The notes: generated by a model from the letters alone, not told the origin. A DNA stretch of 64,000 nucleotides from Mycolicibacterium flavescens (GCF_001722335.1 NZ_MIHA01000011.1:45041-109040), one strand, 5' to 3'; positions 1 to 11,321 are shown, numbered from the stretch's first letter. A program made the numbers and translations.

Positions 1-333
1 ATCAACGACACCACCCGCGAACTGGGGGCCGCGGTCGGGATGGCCGTCGCGGGTTCGGTGCTGGCCGACCGCTACACCTCCAAGGTGAGCACCGCGCTGG
101 CGGATCTGCCGCCGCCGCTCGGACAGCAGGTCGCCGACGGTTTCGGTAAGGCGGTGGCGATCGCGGAGTCGATGGGCCCGGGCGGGCTGCCGATCCTCGA
201 GGCGTCCCAGCAGGCCTTCCTGAGCGGGCTGCACTCCTCGACCGCGGTGCTGGCGGTGCTGTCGGCCTCAGCGGCGCTGGCGGTGGCCGCGATCGCCTCG
301 ATCACGCGGCCCGTCGGACAGATCCAACAGTGA
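1..333 (+). CDS. MFS multidrug efflux transporter, C-terminal fragment (5' end outside window)
   Basis: The reading frame is open from base 1 and ends at TGA 331-333, giving the last 110 residues of a membrane protein. It contains a segment like the NDTTRELGAAVGMAVAGSVL stretch of DHA2-type (EmrB/QacA) drug/H+ antiporters. A soluble loop follows, then a final hydrophobic helix (about residues 82-103). Such pumps export drugs or dyes across the inner membrane. Its 3' end overlaps the convergent erm gene by 66 bp, so two potential antibiotic-resistance genes lie tail to tail. The substrate cannot be told from this fragment. Confidence 0.8.
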   Translation: MNDTTRELGAAVGMAVAGSVLADRYTSKVSTALADLPPPLGQQVADGFGKAVAIAESMGPGGLPILEASQQAFLSGLHSSTAVLAVLSASAALAVAAIASITRPVGQIQQ

Positions 334-1068
334 CGCCCACTGCGGGGCCGACAGGTCACGCGGCAGCGCGTCGACGCGGATCCGGTTGTCCCGCAGCCAC
401 CGTCGGGTGACGTCGCGGGGCGCCACGCCGCCGACGATCTGCGCGATACCGCGTCCGCGCCCGGTGAACACCCGGTGCACGAGCCGCTGATACCGGTGCC
501 TGTCGTGGTGGTCGACGAGCGGGTCGGCCCGCCGCCGGACCGTGATCAGGCCGCCGTCGACACCCGGGCGCGGGGTGAACGCGGCGGCCGGGACACGTTG
601 CGCAAGAGCGAATTCGAACCAGGGCCACCACTGCGCGGTCATCATCGTCGCGCCGCCGACACCCGCCCGGCGCCGTGCCACCTCCCACTGCACCAGCAGG
701 ACAGCGTCGGTCCAGCCGGGGGAGTGCAGCAGTCGGCGCAGCATGGCGGTCGTCTGGTGAAACGGCAGGTTGCCCACGACGACGTGCGGTGTGGCGGGCA
801 GCCGGTAGGTCAGGAAATCGGCTGTCACCACATTCGTCGTCGCCGCGGTTCGAGTATCGAGTCGCACCGCACGACGCGCGTCGACCTCGATCGCGGTCAA
901 CGGCCGCCGTAGCCGCTGCAGCGGAAGCGTCAGCGCGCCGTCGCCGGCGCCGATCTCGATGATCGGCCCGGTGGTCTGCGCGACGAGGTCGACGATGGTG
1001 TTGATGACGCGTCGGTCACGAATGAAGTTCTGGCCGAACTCATGTCGGCCATGATGAGGAGAAGGCAC
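268..1068 (-). CDS. erm: 23S rRNA (adenine-N6)-dimethyltransferase, Erm family
   Basis: This 266-residue Erm/KsgA-type methylase modifies a 23S rRNA adenine (A2058 in the family) and would protect the ribosome from macrolides, lincosamides and streptogramin B. SAM motif I EIGAGDG lies at residues 38-44, the acidic SAM-contact residue at E61, and the catalytic motif NLPF at 100-103. The N-terminal HEFGQNFIRD is typical of Erm rather than KsgA. The start is GTG at 1068, preceded by GGAG at a 5-8 base spacing. The basic C-terminal tail overlaps the convergent MFS gene by 66 bp. A leader peptide, a hairpin and a WhiB7-like promoter lie upstream. Intrinsic erm genes, erm(38) to erm(41), are known in rapidly growing mycobacteria; which allele class this is needs a comparison. 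Confidence 0.92.
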   Translation of the reverse strand: MPSPHHGRHEFGQNFIRDRRVINTIVDLVAQTTGPIIEIGAGDGALTLPLQRLRRPLTAIEVDARRAVRLDTRTAATTNVVTADFLTYRLPATPHVVVGNLPFHQTTAMLRRLLHSPGWTDAVLLVQWEVARRRAGVGGATMMTAQWWPWFEFALAQRVPAAAFTPRPGVDGGLITVRRRADPLVDHHDRHRYQRLVHRVFTGRGRGIAQIVGGVAPRDVTRRWLRDNRIRVDALPRDLSAPQWASLLDLSDGPRDRGDRGHRQRR

Positions 1069-1103
1069 GAAGGCTCCGCGGACGCCGGGACAATGTCGCT
1101 GCG

Positions 1104-1137
1104 GCGGCGGACGAGAGAGCAGGTCGACGTCCGCCGC
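1104..1137 (-). promoter_or_regulatory. Attenuator-like hairpin between erm leader peptide and erm
   Basis: A perfect 10-bp inverted repeat (GCGGCGGACG and its complement, at 1104-1113 and 1128-1137) with a 14-base loop lies in the erm leader. The 5' arm begins at the last base of the leader-peptide stop codon. A ribosome held on the leader peptide would therefore change how this hairpin folds, as in classical macrolide-inducible erm attenuators. Because erm starts at 1068, about 36 bases beyond the stem, the hairpin could act by transcription attenuation or with a competing structure at the erm ribosome-binding site. The mechanism is inference. Confidence 0.65.
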
Positions 1138-1169
1138 TAGGCGGTGCGCAACCTCATCGACGCTGACAT
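1137..1169 (-). CDS. erm leader peptide MSASMRLRTA with macrolide-arrest motif
   Basis: A 10-codon ORF starts with ATG at 1169 and stops with TAG at 1139-1137. It encodes MSASMRLRTA. The MRLR core contains the R-x-R pattern and resembles the ErmDL leader (MTHSMRLR), where macrolide-bound ribosomes stall. The ATG lies exactly 7 bases after a -10 hexamer, so the mRNA probably begins at this codon without a leader. The stop codon abuts the hairpin arm. This supports drug-dependent translation control of erm. The ORF is too short for coding statistics, so the call rests on the motif and position. Confidence 0.7.
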   Translation of the reverse strand: MSASMRLRTA

Positions 1170-1176
1170 GGACTCG

Positions 1177-1214
1177 ACGCTAGGTGACTCCGGCGGCGGG
1201 CTCAACCGATTATT
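1177..1214 (-). promoter_or_regulatory. WhiB7-type promoter for the erm leader
   Basis: On the minus strand an AT-rich block (AATAATCGG) directly precedes a -35 TTGAGC at 1205-1200. After a 17-base spacer comes -10 TAGCGT at 1182-1177. An A/T block immediately upstream of a GGTTGA -35 is the signature of WhiB7-activated SigA promoters, which drive intrinsic resistance genes including erm in mycobacteria. The predicted start site coincides with the leader-peptide ATG at 1169. Confidence 0.6.
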
Positions 1215-1284
1215 CAGCACGCGAGCGGCCAGTTATGCCGCGTTGCAAGCCCATTTGTGTCGAATAAGTGGCCACTCGGCGAAG

Positions 1285-2016
1285 TCAGGCCAGCGTCGCG
1301 CGGATGCAGACCGTCACATACGGCAGCGCAAGCCCCGTCGAGTTGGCCAGCGCCGGGTGCGTGGCGAGCAGGTCGCGGACGCGGTCCAGCGTGCGGGTAC
1401 GCACCTTCTCCGGCGAGGTGATGCAGTAGCTGCGCGAGGCCACCAGGTCGATGAGCGCCTGCGGGGTCAGGTAACTGGTCCACTCGACCTGGTGGCGCTC
1501 GACCCCGGTGAACGGTTCGGGCAGCGTCACCGCGTGGCTGAGCGGGTCGTCTTCGTGGCCGATGACGTCGCCCAGGTCCTTGACCCAGCCCATCCGTTCG
1601 TCGCGGGTGTTCCACACCAGGCCCAGGCGCCCGCCGGGCCGCAGCACCCGGCTCACCTCCTTGACCGCGCGTTCCAGGTCGAACCAGTGCCACGCCTGGG
1701 CCACCAGCACGGTGTCGACGCTGTCGTCGGCCAGCGGGATCTCCTCGGCGGTCCCCAGCAGCGCGGGCGTCTCGGGCAGCGAATTACTCAGCAGCTCAAG
1801 CATTTCCGGGATGGGGTCGACGGCGATGACGTCGAGCCCCCGTTCGACGAGCCGGGTGGTCAGCTTGCCCGTGCCCGCACCCAGATCGAGCACCTTGCGC
1901 GCGTCCGGCGGCAGCAGCCAGTCGATGGCCTCGGGGGGATACGACGGCCTGCCGCGCTCGTAGGCCGCGGCTTCCGCACCGAAGGACAGCGAGCGGTCCT
2001 GCTCCGGCCGGCTCAC
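1285..2016 (-). CDS. class I SAM-dependent methyltransferase (Rv3342-like)
   Basis: This 243-residue soluble methyltransferase has motif I VLDLGAGTGKLT around residues 42-53, an acidic motif II residue in VIAVDP, and a post-I region followed by LRPGGRLGLVWN. It starts at GTG 2016, only 7 bases after the metX stop, so it probably shares the metC-metX transcript. The same order (metC, metX/metA, methyltransferase) is known in M. tuberculosis. The substrate is unknown; the UbiE/Methyltransf_11 type includes small-molecule methylases. Location in a SAM-riboswitch operon is suggestive but does not prove a role in methionine metabolism. Confidence 0.85.
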   Translation of the reverse strand: MSRPEQDRSLSFGAEAAAYERGRPSYPPEAIDWLLPPDARKVLDLGAGTGKLTTRLVERGLDVIAVDPIPEMLELLSNSLPETPALLGTAEEIPLADDSVDTVLVAQAWHWFDLERAVKEVSRVLRPGGRLGLVWNTRDERMGWVKDLGDVIGHEDDPLSHAVTLPEPFTGVERHQVEWTSYLTPQALIDLVASRSYCITSPEKVRTRTLDRVRDLLATHPALANSTGLALPYVTVCIRATLA

Positions 2017-2023
2017 CGCGGGC

Positions 2024-3157
2024 TCATTTCGAGGCCAGCTCCAGCGTCTGGCGGATCAGCTTGTACACCGCGTCGGTCTCGACCAGGAACCCGTCGTGCC
2101 CGTAGATCGAGTCGACGATGCTGAGGCCGTCGCAGCCGGGCAGCAGATCGGCCAGCTCCTGCTGCAGCCGGATCGGATACAGCCGGTCGGAGATGATGCC
2201 GCCGACCACCGCGGGCACCGGGCAGCCGCGCAGCGCGGCCTCCACCCCGCCGCGGCCGCGGCCGACGTCGTGGCTGGACAGCGAATCGGTCAGCGTCACA
2301 TAGGTTCCCGCGTCGAACCGGGAGACCAGCTTGCGGCCCTGGTGTTCGAGGTAGCTCTGCACCGCGTAGCGGCCGCCGAGCGCCGGGTCCTCACCGGTCT
2401 GGGCGTCGTTGGCGAACCGGTTGTCCAGTTCGAGCTCGCCGCGGTAGGTCAGGTGGGCGAACCGGCGGGCGATCTCCATCCCGAGTTCGGGCGTGCGCCC
2501 GGTGTCGTAGTAGTCGCCGCCGCACCAGTTCGGGTCGGCCTTGATCGCCGCGACCTGCGAGCTCTGGGTGCCGATCTGGTCGGCCGTGGCGCGCGCGCCG
2601 ACAGCCAGCACCAGCCCGGCGCGCACCCGGTCCGGGTGTCCGATCATCCACTCCAGCGCCCGCGCGCCGCCCATCGAACCGCCGACGACCGCGGCGACCT
2701 CGGTGATGCCGAGCGCCTCGAGCGCGGCGATGTCGGCGGTCACCTGGTCGCGGATGGACACGGCGGGAAACCGCGAACCCCACGCCCGGCCGTCCGGATG
2801 CGGGCTGCTGGGGCCGGTCGAGCCGCGGCAGCCGCCGAGCACGTTGGTGGCCACCGCACACCAGCGGTCGGTGTCGATCGGGGCGCCGGGCCCCGCGACG
2901 CCGTCCCACCAGCCGGCGGTCGGGTGGTCGGGGCCGGCCGGACCGGTGATGTGGGAGTCGCCGGTCAACGCGTGCAGCACGACGACCACGTTGTCGCGTT
3001 GCGGCGACAGTTCGCCCCAGCGCTGCACGGCGATCGACACGTCATCGATGACCGCACCGTTCTCCAGCGTCAGCGGGCCGATGTCGACCACGCCGATCTC
3101 GCCTTCCGCGGGCAGGTTCAGAAGGGGCACCTCGACTTCCAGGTCAGAGAGCGTCAT
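2024..3157 (-). CDS. metX: homoserine O-acetyltransferase
   Basis: This 377-residue alpha/beta-hydrolase-fold enzyme transfers acetyl from acetyl-CoA to L-homoserine, the first committed step of methionine synthesis. The nucleophile elbow GGSMGG places Ser161. The region [13 protein letters not shown] (61-73) and the C-terminal GHDGF (His about 354) are characteristic. Start ATG 3157 overlaps the metC stop by one base (TGATG), so translation is coupled. A longer open frame upstream runs antisense-like through metC and is not coding. It acts with MetC downstream of the SAM-IV riboswitch. M. tuberculosis calls the same gene metA. Confidence 0.95.
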   Translation of the reverse strand: MTLSDLEVEVPLLNLPAEGEIGVVDIGPLTLENGAVIDDVSIAVQRWGELSPQRDNVVVVLHALTGDSHITGPAGPDHPTAGWWDGVAGPGAPIDTDRWCAVATNVLGGCRGSTGPSSPHPDGRAWGSRFPAVSIRDQVTADIAALEALGITEVAAVVGGSMGGARALEWMIGHPDRVRAGLVLAVGARATADQIGTQSSQVAAIKADPNWCGGDYYDTGRTPELGMEIARRFAHLTYRGELELDNRFANDAQTGEDPALGGRYAVQSYLEHQGRKLVSRFDAGTYVTLTDSLSSHDVGRGRGGVEAALRGCPVPAVVGGIISDRLYPIRLQQELADLLPGCDGLSIVDSIYGHDGFLVETDAVYKLIRQTLELASK

Positions 3158-4503
3158 CAGAACGCTGCCGTGGTGTTGGGGTCCGCGGCGCCCGACCCGC
3201 TGAACGGTTTGGCCGCGGCGAAACCCCGCTCGAGGTCGGCCAGGATGTCGTCGATGCCCTCGATGCCGACCGCCAGCCGGACCAGGCCGGGGGTGACACC
3301 GCTGGCCAACTGCTCCTCGGCCGACAGCTGCGCATGCGTGGTCGACGCCGGGTGGATCACCAGCGAGCGCACGTCGCCGATGTTGGCGACGTGGCTGTGC
3401 AGGGTCAGCGCATTGACGAACGCCTTGCCCGCGTCGACGCCGCCGGCCAGCTCGAACGCCAGCACCGCCCCGGTGCCCCTGGGCGCCAGCTTCTTTCCCA
3501 GCTCGTACCACGGCGACGACGGCAGACCCGCGTAGTTGACCGACAGCACGTCGTCGTGCCCGTCGAGGAACTCGGCGACCTTCTGCGCGTTGGCGACGTG
3601 GCGCTCGACGCGCAGGCTCAGCGTCTCGATGCCTTGGGCGACCAGGAACGCGTTGAACGGCGACGCCGCCGAACCCAGGTCGCGCAGCAGCTGCACCCGC
3701 GCCTTGAGCGCGTACGCCGGCGGGCCGAGCTCGGCGAACACCACACCGTGGTAGCTCGGGTCGGGCTCGGTGAAGCCGGGGAACCGCCCGCTGGTCCAGT
3801 CGAACGTGCCGCCGTCGACGATCACCCCGGCGATCGCGGTGCCGTGCCCGCCGAGGTACTTGGTGGCCGAGTGCACGACGATGTCGGCGCCGTGGGCCAG
3901 CGGCTGGATCAGGTACGGGGTGGCGATGGTGTTGTCGACGATCAGCGGCACACCGGCGTCGTGGGCGACCGCCGCGACGTTGGGGATGTCGAGGATGTCG
4001 ATCTTCGGGTTGGAGATCGATTCGGCGAAGAACGCCTTGGTGTTCGGCCGCACCGCCGCCCGCCACGAGTCGAGGTCATCGGGGTCCTCCACGAAGCTGA
4101 CCTCGATGCCGATCTTGGGGAACGTGTAGTGGAACAGGTTGTAGGTGCCGCCGTAGAGCCGCGGGCTGGACACGATGTGGTCGCCGGCGTTGGCGATGTT
4201 GAGGATCGCGAGATGCTCGGCAGCCTGACCGGAAGCCAGGAACAGCGCGGCCACCCCGCCCTCGAGCGCCGCGATGCGCTGCTCGACGGCGTCCTGCGTC
4301 GGGTTCATGATCCGGGTGTAGATGTTGCCGGTCTCGGCCAGACCGAACAGCGCCGCCGCGTGGTCGGTGCTGTCGAACACGTACGACGTCGTCTGGTAGA
4401 TCGGCAGCGCCCGCGCGTTGGTGGCGACGTCGGGGGTTTGCCCGGCGTGGACCTGTTTGGTCTCGAACGCCCAGTTGGCAGTCGGGTCTTGTGGCGTGCT
4501 CAT
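3157..4503 (-). CDS. metC: O-acetylhomoserine sulfhydrylase / aminocarboxypropyltransferase
   Basis: This 448-residue PLP enzyme of the Cys/Met metabolism family converts O-acetylhomoserine and sulfide to homocysteine. SGQAAEHLA (91-99) and YGGTYNLF are family motifs, and the PLP-binding lysine is K215 in [12 protein letters not shown] chose ATG 4503 because [21 protein letters not shown] is the usual N-terminus, the length equals the mycobacterial homologue, and GGAGG lies about 11 bases upstream. An upstream ATG at 4521 is less likely. It heads the metC-metX-methyltransferase operon under SAM-IV control. Confidence 0.95.
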   Translation of the reverse strand: MSTPQDPTANWAFETKQVHAGQTPDVATNARALPIYQTTSYVFDSTDHAAALFGLAETGNIYTRIMNPTQDAVEQRIAALEGGVAALFLASGQAAEHLAILNIANAGDHIVSSPRLYGGTYNLFHYTFPKIGIEVSFVEDPDDLDSWRAAVRPNTKAFFAESISNPKIDILDIPNVAAVAHDAGVPLIVDNTIATPYLIQPLAHGADIVVHSATKYLGGHGTAIAGVIVDGGTFDWTSGRFPGFTEPDPSYHGVVFAELGPPAYALKARVQLLRDLGSAASPFNAFLVAQGIETLSLRVERHVANAQKVAEFLDGHDDVLSVNYAGLPSSPWYELGKKLAPRGTGAVLAFELAGGVDAGKAFVNALTLHSHVANIGDVRSLVIHPASTTHAQLSAEEQLASGVTPGLVRLAVGIEGIDDILADLERGFAAAKPFSGSGAADPNTTAAF

Positions 4504-4533
4504 GCGGAAACGGACCTCCATCTGGCTCTCGGG

Positions 4534-4553
4534 GGGTCCGTCACAACGGACCC
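4534..4553 (-). promoter_or_regulatory. hairpin overlapping 3' end of the SAM riboswitch (expression platform)
   Basis: A perfect 8-bp stem (GGGTCCGT / ACGGACCC) with a 4-base loop shares its first bases with the 3' strand of the SAM-IV aptamer (GGGTC). It lies just before the metC ribosome-binding site GGAGG. The two structures are mutually exclusive over that strand, as expected for a switch. The lack of a U-run points to translation control or a mycobacterial U-less terminator. Confidence 0.55.
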
Positions 4554-4670
4554 GCGCTTGCCGGCGACCGTCGTTAACGGTCACTCAACCTGGTCATCAC
4601 CCGGGGCACCCCACCGCGGTTGGAGGGTTGCCGGCCAGCAAGCCGGGGCTTGTCGCTGGCGCTCATGACC
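4549..4670 (-). ncRNA. SAM-IV riboswitch upstream of metC
   Basis: The minus strand from 4670 begins GGTCATGAGCGCCAGCGACA. It continues with CAAGCCCCGGCTTGCTGGCC, the block GGCAACCCTCCAACCGCGG, then GGTGATGACCAGGTTGAG and finally GCAAGCGCGGGTC. These blocks, in this order, match the SAM-IV aptamer as I know it from actinobacteria, where it precedes metC-type genes. The outer helix pairs GGTCAT with ATGACC. High SAM is expected to lower metC-metX expression. Confidence 0.93.
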
Positions 4671-4729
4671 GATAAGAAGCCTAGCGCACCTTCCCGACAG
4701 CGGGCCAGCGCGTGCTTGCCGCAGCGGAA

Positions 4730-4745
4730 GCTACTGGTCAGTAGC
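4730..4745. promoter_or_regulatory. 16-bp palindrome in the metC-icd divergent region
   Basis: GCTACTGGTCAGTAGC has perfect 7-bp arms around GT. It lies in the 214-bp gap between the riboswitch and icd2, where both transcripts should begin. It could be an operator for a dimeric repressor, but no regulator is encoded next to it. The rest of 4671-4884 shows only a GGGAG ribosome-binding site for icd2 at 4872-4876. Confidence 0.35.
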
Positions 4746-4884
4746 CAGATCACAGCGGCGGGGCCGGACCCCCTGGCTCACACCTAGCGTCGGGTGCGGA
4801 GCAATACTGGTAGGCGACTGATACCACCGAAACCTGACTGAGACCTGTCTAGGCCTGACCGACGACGAGCCGGGAGAACACTGA

Positions 4885-7140
<2,256 letters not shown>

Positions 7141-7150
7141 CCGGGCGCAA

Positions 7151-7993
7151 TCAGCCGCCGAGCGCCTCGCGCGGCGGCGCCGCGTACCCGTCGACGAACT
7201 CGACGATCAGGTCCGCGACCTGTTGCGGCGCTTCGTACATCGGGATGTGCCCGACCCCGTCGAGGTGGGTGACCCGGGTGTCCGAGGGCAGGTGGTCGGT
7301 GAAGTGGCGGGTGAACCGCGGATGCGGCAGCACCCGGTCCTTCTCGCAGATCACCAGGTGCGTGGGTGTCGCGGCCTCGGTGAGTTCGAGCAGGCCCGGC
7401 AGCAGCAGCGACTTGAGCAGCAGCTGGTAGTACGCCGGGCAGTGGGTGACGTCGTCGATGATGTCGTGCCAGTGCTCGTCGGTGAGCCGGTCGGCGCTGG
7501 CGCTGATCGGGACGTATCCGAGCTGGCGGACATACGGCAGCCGCAGCGAGCGCTGCCCGAGCAGCTTGGCGACAAGCCAGATCGGCAGGCCCGCAACGAA
7601 TTTCGCGACGATCTCGAACTTGACCGGGCTGTAGTGGTGCCATCCGCCCGCCGGTGCGATCCCGGTCAGCGTGCGGGCGCGGCCGCGGCGCTCGAGTTCG
7701 AAGGCCACCCAGCCGCCGAGCGAGTTGCCGACGATGTGGGCGGTGTCCCAGCCGAGCGCGTCCATCCGGCGCTCCATGTCGTCGGCCAGTTCGGCGGTGT
7801 CCAGGAAGAACCGGCCCTTGACCCCGCCGTTGTGGCCGGGCAGCGTCGGCGCCAGCACCTCGTACCTACCGGTGTCAGCAATCAGTGGCGCGACCTGTTT
7901 CCACACGTTCTGCGACATCATGAACGGGTGCAGCAACAGCATCGGCTGTCCGGAGCCGAGGTGGATCGGGTCGCGCGGAGACGTTCCAGCCAT
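7151..7993 (-). CDS. alpha/beta-fold hydrolase
   Basis: This 280-residue alpha/beta hydrolase has GNSLGG (Ser91) as the nucleophile, an aspartate in VICEKDRVLPHP and a histidine in GVGHIPMYE near the C-terminus, forming a complete triad. HPFMMSQNVW after the first strand forms the oxyanion region. Start ATG 7993 has no Shine-Dalgarno, but a -35 TTGACG (8031-8026) and -10 TACTGT (8007-8002) with an 18-base spacer put transcription at about the ATG, so the mRNA is probably leaderless. It is divergent from xthA. Substrate unknown; a hydrolase lies near trpS in M. tuberculosis too. Confidence 0.85.
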   Translation of the reverse strand: MAGTSPRDPIHLGSGQPMLLLHPFMMSQNVWKQVAPLIADTGRYEVLAPTLPGHNGGVKGRFFLDTAELADDMERRMDALGWDTAHIVGNSLGGWVAFELERRGRARTLTGIAPAGGWHHYSPVKFEIVAKFVAGLPIWLVAKLLGQRSLRLPYVRQLGYVPISASADRLTDEHWHDIIDDVTHCPAYYQLLLKSLLLPGLLELTEAATPTHLVICEKDRVLPHPRFTRHFTDHLPSDTRVTHLDGVGHIPMYEAPQQVADLIVEFVDGYAAPPREALGG

Positions 7994-8001
7994 GCTGCCC
8001 G

Positions 8002-8046
8002 ACAGTAAGGTGATACCGCCGGTACCGTCAAGTGGGTCGGTATGGT
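8002..8046. promoter_or_regulatory. back-to-back leaderless promoters for the hydrolase and xthA
   Basis: Minus strand: -35 TTGACG 8031-8026, an 18-base spacer, and -10 TACTGT 8007-8002, with the hydrolase ATG 9 bases farther. Plus strand: -10 TATGGT at 8041-8046, with the xthA GTG at 8055 after 8 bases. The two promoters share under 50 bp, so they may compete. Confidence 0.45.
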
Positions 8047-8054
8047 CTGCCGCT

Positions 8055-8864
8055 GTGAGCTCGCTCGTCGTCAGCACCATCAACGTCAACGGGATCCGCG
8101 CCGCGGTCCGGCAGCGGTCCGCCGAGAACCTCGGGCTGCTGCCCTGGCTGGCCGACACCACCGCCGATGTGGTGTGCCTGCAGGAGACCAGGGCCGACGA
8201 CGAACAGGTGGCCAAGGCGCTGGCCCCGGCCGTCGCCGAAGGCTGGCTGGTCGCGTCGGCCGAACCCCACGTCAAGGGCCGCAGCGGGGTGGCGGTGTTG
8301 TCGCGGCATCCGATCGAGGCGACCCGGCTGCTGGACTCCGAGGAGTTCGGTGAGCACGGCCGCTACCTGGAGGTCGACACCGCCGGGGTCACCGTCGCCA
8401 GCGTGTACGTCCCGACCGGCGAGGCCGACACCCCGTTCCAGTTGGAGAAGGAACGGTTCATGGCCGCACTGGCCGGGCGGATGGCGGTGCTGCGCGCCGG
8501 CGGCCGCGACGCCGTCGTCTGCGGGGACTGGAACATCGCGCACACCGAGAACGACATCAAGAACTGGAAGGGCAACATCAAGAAGTCCGGCTTCCTGCCC
8601 GCCGAACGGCAGTGGCTCACCGAGCTTCTCGCCTCCGGCTGGGTGGACGTCGTGCGCGAACTGCATCCCGACGTCGCGGGCCCGTACGCGTGGTGGTCGT
8701 GGCGCGGCCGGGCCTTCGACAACGACGCCGGCTGGCGCATCGACTACCAGTTGGCGACCGCCGGTCTGGCGCGGCGCGCGGTCAGCGCCCGGGTGGAGCG
8801 GGCGGCGGCCTATGCGCTGCGCTGGTCCGACCATGCACCGGTCACCGTGGAATACCGGTCGTGA
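8055..8864 (+). CDS. xthA: exodeoxyribonuclease III (AP endonuclease)
   Basis: This 269-residue EEP-superfamily nuclease for base-excision repair cleaves 5' of abasic sites and trims 3' ends. Active-site motifs are present: INVNGIRAA at the N-terminus, CLQETRADD with the metal-binding Glu, CGDWNIAHTENDIKN with catalytic Asp/Asn, and the C-terminal WSDHAPV with the Asp-His pair. I chose GTG 8055 because homology begins there and a -10 TATGGT lies 8 bases before it, consistent with leaderless translation. The longer open frame upstream overlaps the divergent hydrolase and is not coding. Confidence 0.92.
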   Translation: MSSLVVSTINVNGIRAAVRQRSAENLGLLPWLADTTADVVCLQETRADDEQVAKALAPAVAEGWLVASAEPHVKGRSGVAVLSRHPIEATRLLDSEEFGEHGRYLEVDTAGVTVASVYVPTGEADTPFQLEKERFMAALAGRMAVLRAGGRDAVVCGDWNIAHTENDIKNWKGNIKKSGFLPAERQWLTELLASGWVDVVRELHPDVAGPYAWWSWRGRAFDNDAGWRIDYQLATAGLARRAVSARVERAAAYALRWSDHAPVTVEYRS

Positions 8865-9908
<1,044 letters not shown>

Positions 9909-9924
9909 CCCTCGGGAGGCTTTG

Positions 9925-10953
9925 ATGACGTCGGCCGAGCCGGACAAACCCGGGTTACTCGACCGCCTGCGGGCGCGCTACGGCTGGATCGACCACGTGA
10001 TGCGCGCGCAGGGGCGCTACAACGACAGCAAGGGCGACTTCTACGCCGCGGGCATCACCTACTTCACGATCTTCGCGTTGTTCCCGCTGCTGATGGTCGG
10101 TTTCGCGGCGGCCGGTTTCGTGCTGGCCAGCCAGCCGGAGCTGCTCGCCGAACTGCAGGAGCGGATCCGGTCGGCGGTGTCCGGCGAGTCGGCCAGCCAG
10201 CTGGTCGAGCTGATGGACTCGGCGATAGAGTCGCGCACCTCGGTCGGCGTCATCGGGCTGGCGACCGCGGCGTGGGCCGGGCTGGGCTGGATGGCCAACC
10301 TGCGTGAGGCGCTGAGCCAGATGTGGGGTCTGCAGCGACGCGAGTCGCCGGGCTTCCTGCGCACCAAGCTGTCGGACCTGGCCGCGATCGTCGGGTTGTT
10401 CCTGGCGATCGCCGTGACCATCGCGCTGACCGTGGTGAGCAGCTCCGGGCTGGCCCGCAGCCTGGTGCAGTGGGTGGGCCTCGGCGATGTCCCGGGCATC
10501 AGCATCGTGTTGCGGGTGATCTCGCTGACGATGTCGGTGCTGGTGTCGTGGGTGCTGTTCACCTGGATAATCGCGCGCCTGCCCCGCGAGTCGATCAGCC
10601 TGCGTTCGGCGCTGCGGGCCGGGTTGCTCGCAGCGGTGGCGTTCGAGGTGTTCAAGCAGGTCGCGTCGATCTATCTGCGGTCGGTGGTGACCGGCCCGGC
10701 CGGGGCGACGTTCGGTCCGGTACTGGGCCTGATGGTGTTCGCCTACATCACCGCGCGGCTGATCCTGTTCGCCACGGCGTGGGCGGCGATGTCGACCGAG
10801 AACATGGAGGCCGCGCCGGTGTTGCCGCCGAACGCGGCGACGATCACCCCGCGCGTCGAGGTCCGCGAGGGACTCGGCGTCGCCGGCGCTCTGACCGCCG
10901 CGGCCGCCGGAGCCGTTGGCGCGCTGGGACTTTCGCGCCTGCGGCGCCGTTAG
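9925..10953 (+). CDS. YihY/BrkB-family inner-membrane protein
   Basis: This 342-residue integral membrane protein has about six hydrophobic helices between residues 35 and 300. The family motif KGDFYAAGITYFTIFALFPLL spans about residues 35-55, and a glycine/alanine-rich tail ends in RLRRR. A strong GGGAGG ribosome-binding site precedes ATG 9925. The family was formerly called ribonuclease BN, which is now considered wrong; its function is unknown. It follows trpS by 16 bases and may be co-transcribed. Confidence 0.9.
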   Translation: MTSAEPDKPGLLDRLRARYGWIDHVMRAQGRYNDSKGDFYAAGITYFTIFALFPLLMVGFAAAGFVLASQPELLAELQERIRSAVSGESASQLVELMDSAIESRTSVGVIGLATAAWAGLGWMANLREALSQMWGLQRRESPGFLRTKLSDLAAIVGLFLAIAVTIALTVVSSSGLARSLVQWVGLGDVPGISIVLRVISLTMSVLVSWVLFTWIIARLPRESISLRSALRAGLLAAVAFEVFKQVASIYLRSVVTGPAGATFGPVLGLMVFAYITARLILFATAWAAMSTENMEAAPVLPPNAATITPRVEVREGLGVAGALTAAAAGAVGALGLSRLRRR

Positions 10954-11264
10954 CTGATGACCTGGAGGCCGGCCACGCAGCCGATGATGCCCAGCATCAG
11001 CAGGACCTTGATCAGCGAGACGGCCTCCTCGCCGCTGGCCAACGAGTAGAACACGGTCAGCACCGCGCCGATGCCCACCCAGACCGCGTAGCCGGTGCCG
11101 ACCGGCAGATCACGCAGCGCGATGCCGAGGCCACCCATCGAGATCACGGCGGCCAGCAGGAACACCACGATCGGGATCGGCCGGGTGAAACCCTCGGACT
11201 TGCTCAGCGCGACCGCCCAGACCGCTTCGAATGCTCCGGAGATGAAAAGGATCAGCCATGCCAT
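10950..11264 (-). CDS. gdx: SMR-family guanidinium exporter (SugE/Gdx type)
   Basis: This 104-residue protein has four transmembrane helices, the standard small multidrug resistance size. The first helix carries Gly10, the essential proton/substrate Glu13 and Trp16 in GAFEAVWAV. LPVGTGYAVWVGIGAV follows in helices 3 and 4. These features and the guanidine-III riboswitch just upstream point to the Gdx subclass, which exports guanidinium in exchange for protons, rather than to a quaternary-ammonium pump. A single SMR gene suggests a dual-topology homodimer. GGAAGG precedes ATG 11264. Confidence 0.9.
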   Translation of the reverse strand: MAWLILFISGAFEAVWAVALSKSEGFTRPIPIVVFLLAAVISMGGLGIALRDLPVGTGYAVWVGIGAVLTVFYSLASGEEAVSLIKVLLMLGIIGCVAGLQVIS

Positions 11265-11277
11265 CAGAGGCCTTCCT

Positions 11278-11321
11278 CGCTACCGTCTTGTCGCTGGCCG
11301 GGTACGGTGCGCCTCGTCCGG
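11278..11321 (-). ncRNA. guanidine-III (ykkC-III) riboswitch
   Basis: The minus strand from 11321 reads CCGGACGAGGCGCACCGTAC, followed by CCGGCCAGCGACAAGACGGT and AGCG. This matches the guanidine-III consensus (CCGGACGAGG, a CCGUACCCGG core, GACAAGACGG) almost base for base. It ends next to GAGGAAGGCCTC, where GAGG and CCTC can pair over the ribosome-binding site. Guanidine binding should switch the downstream exporter on. Confidence 0.92.
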
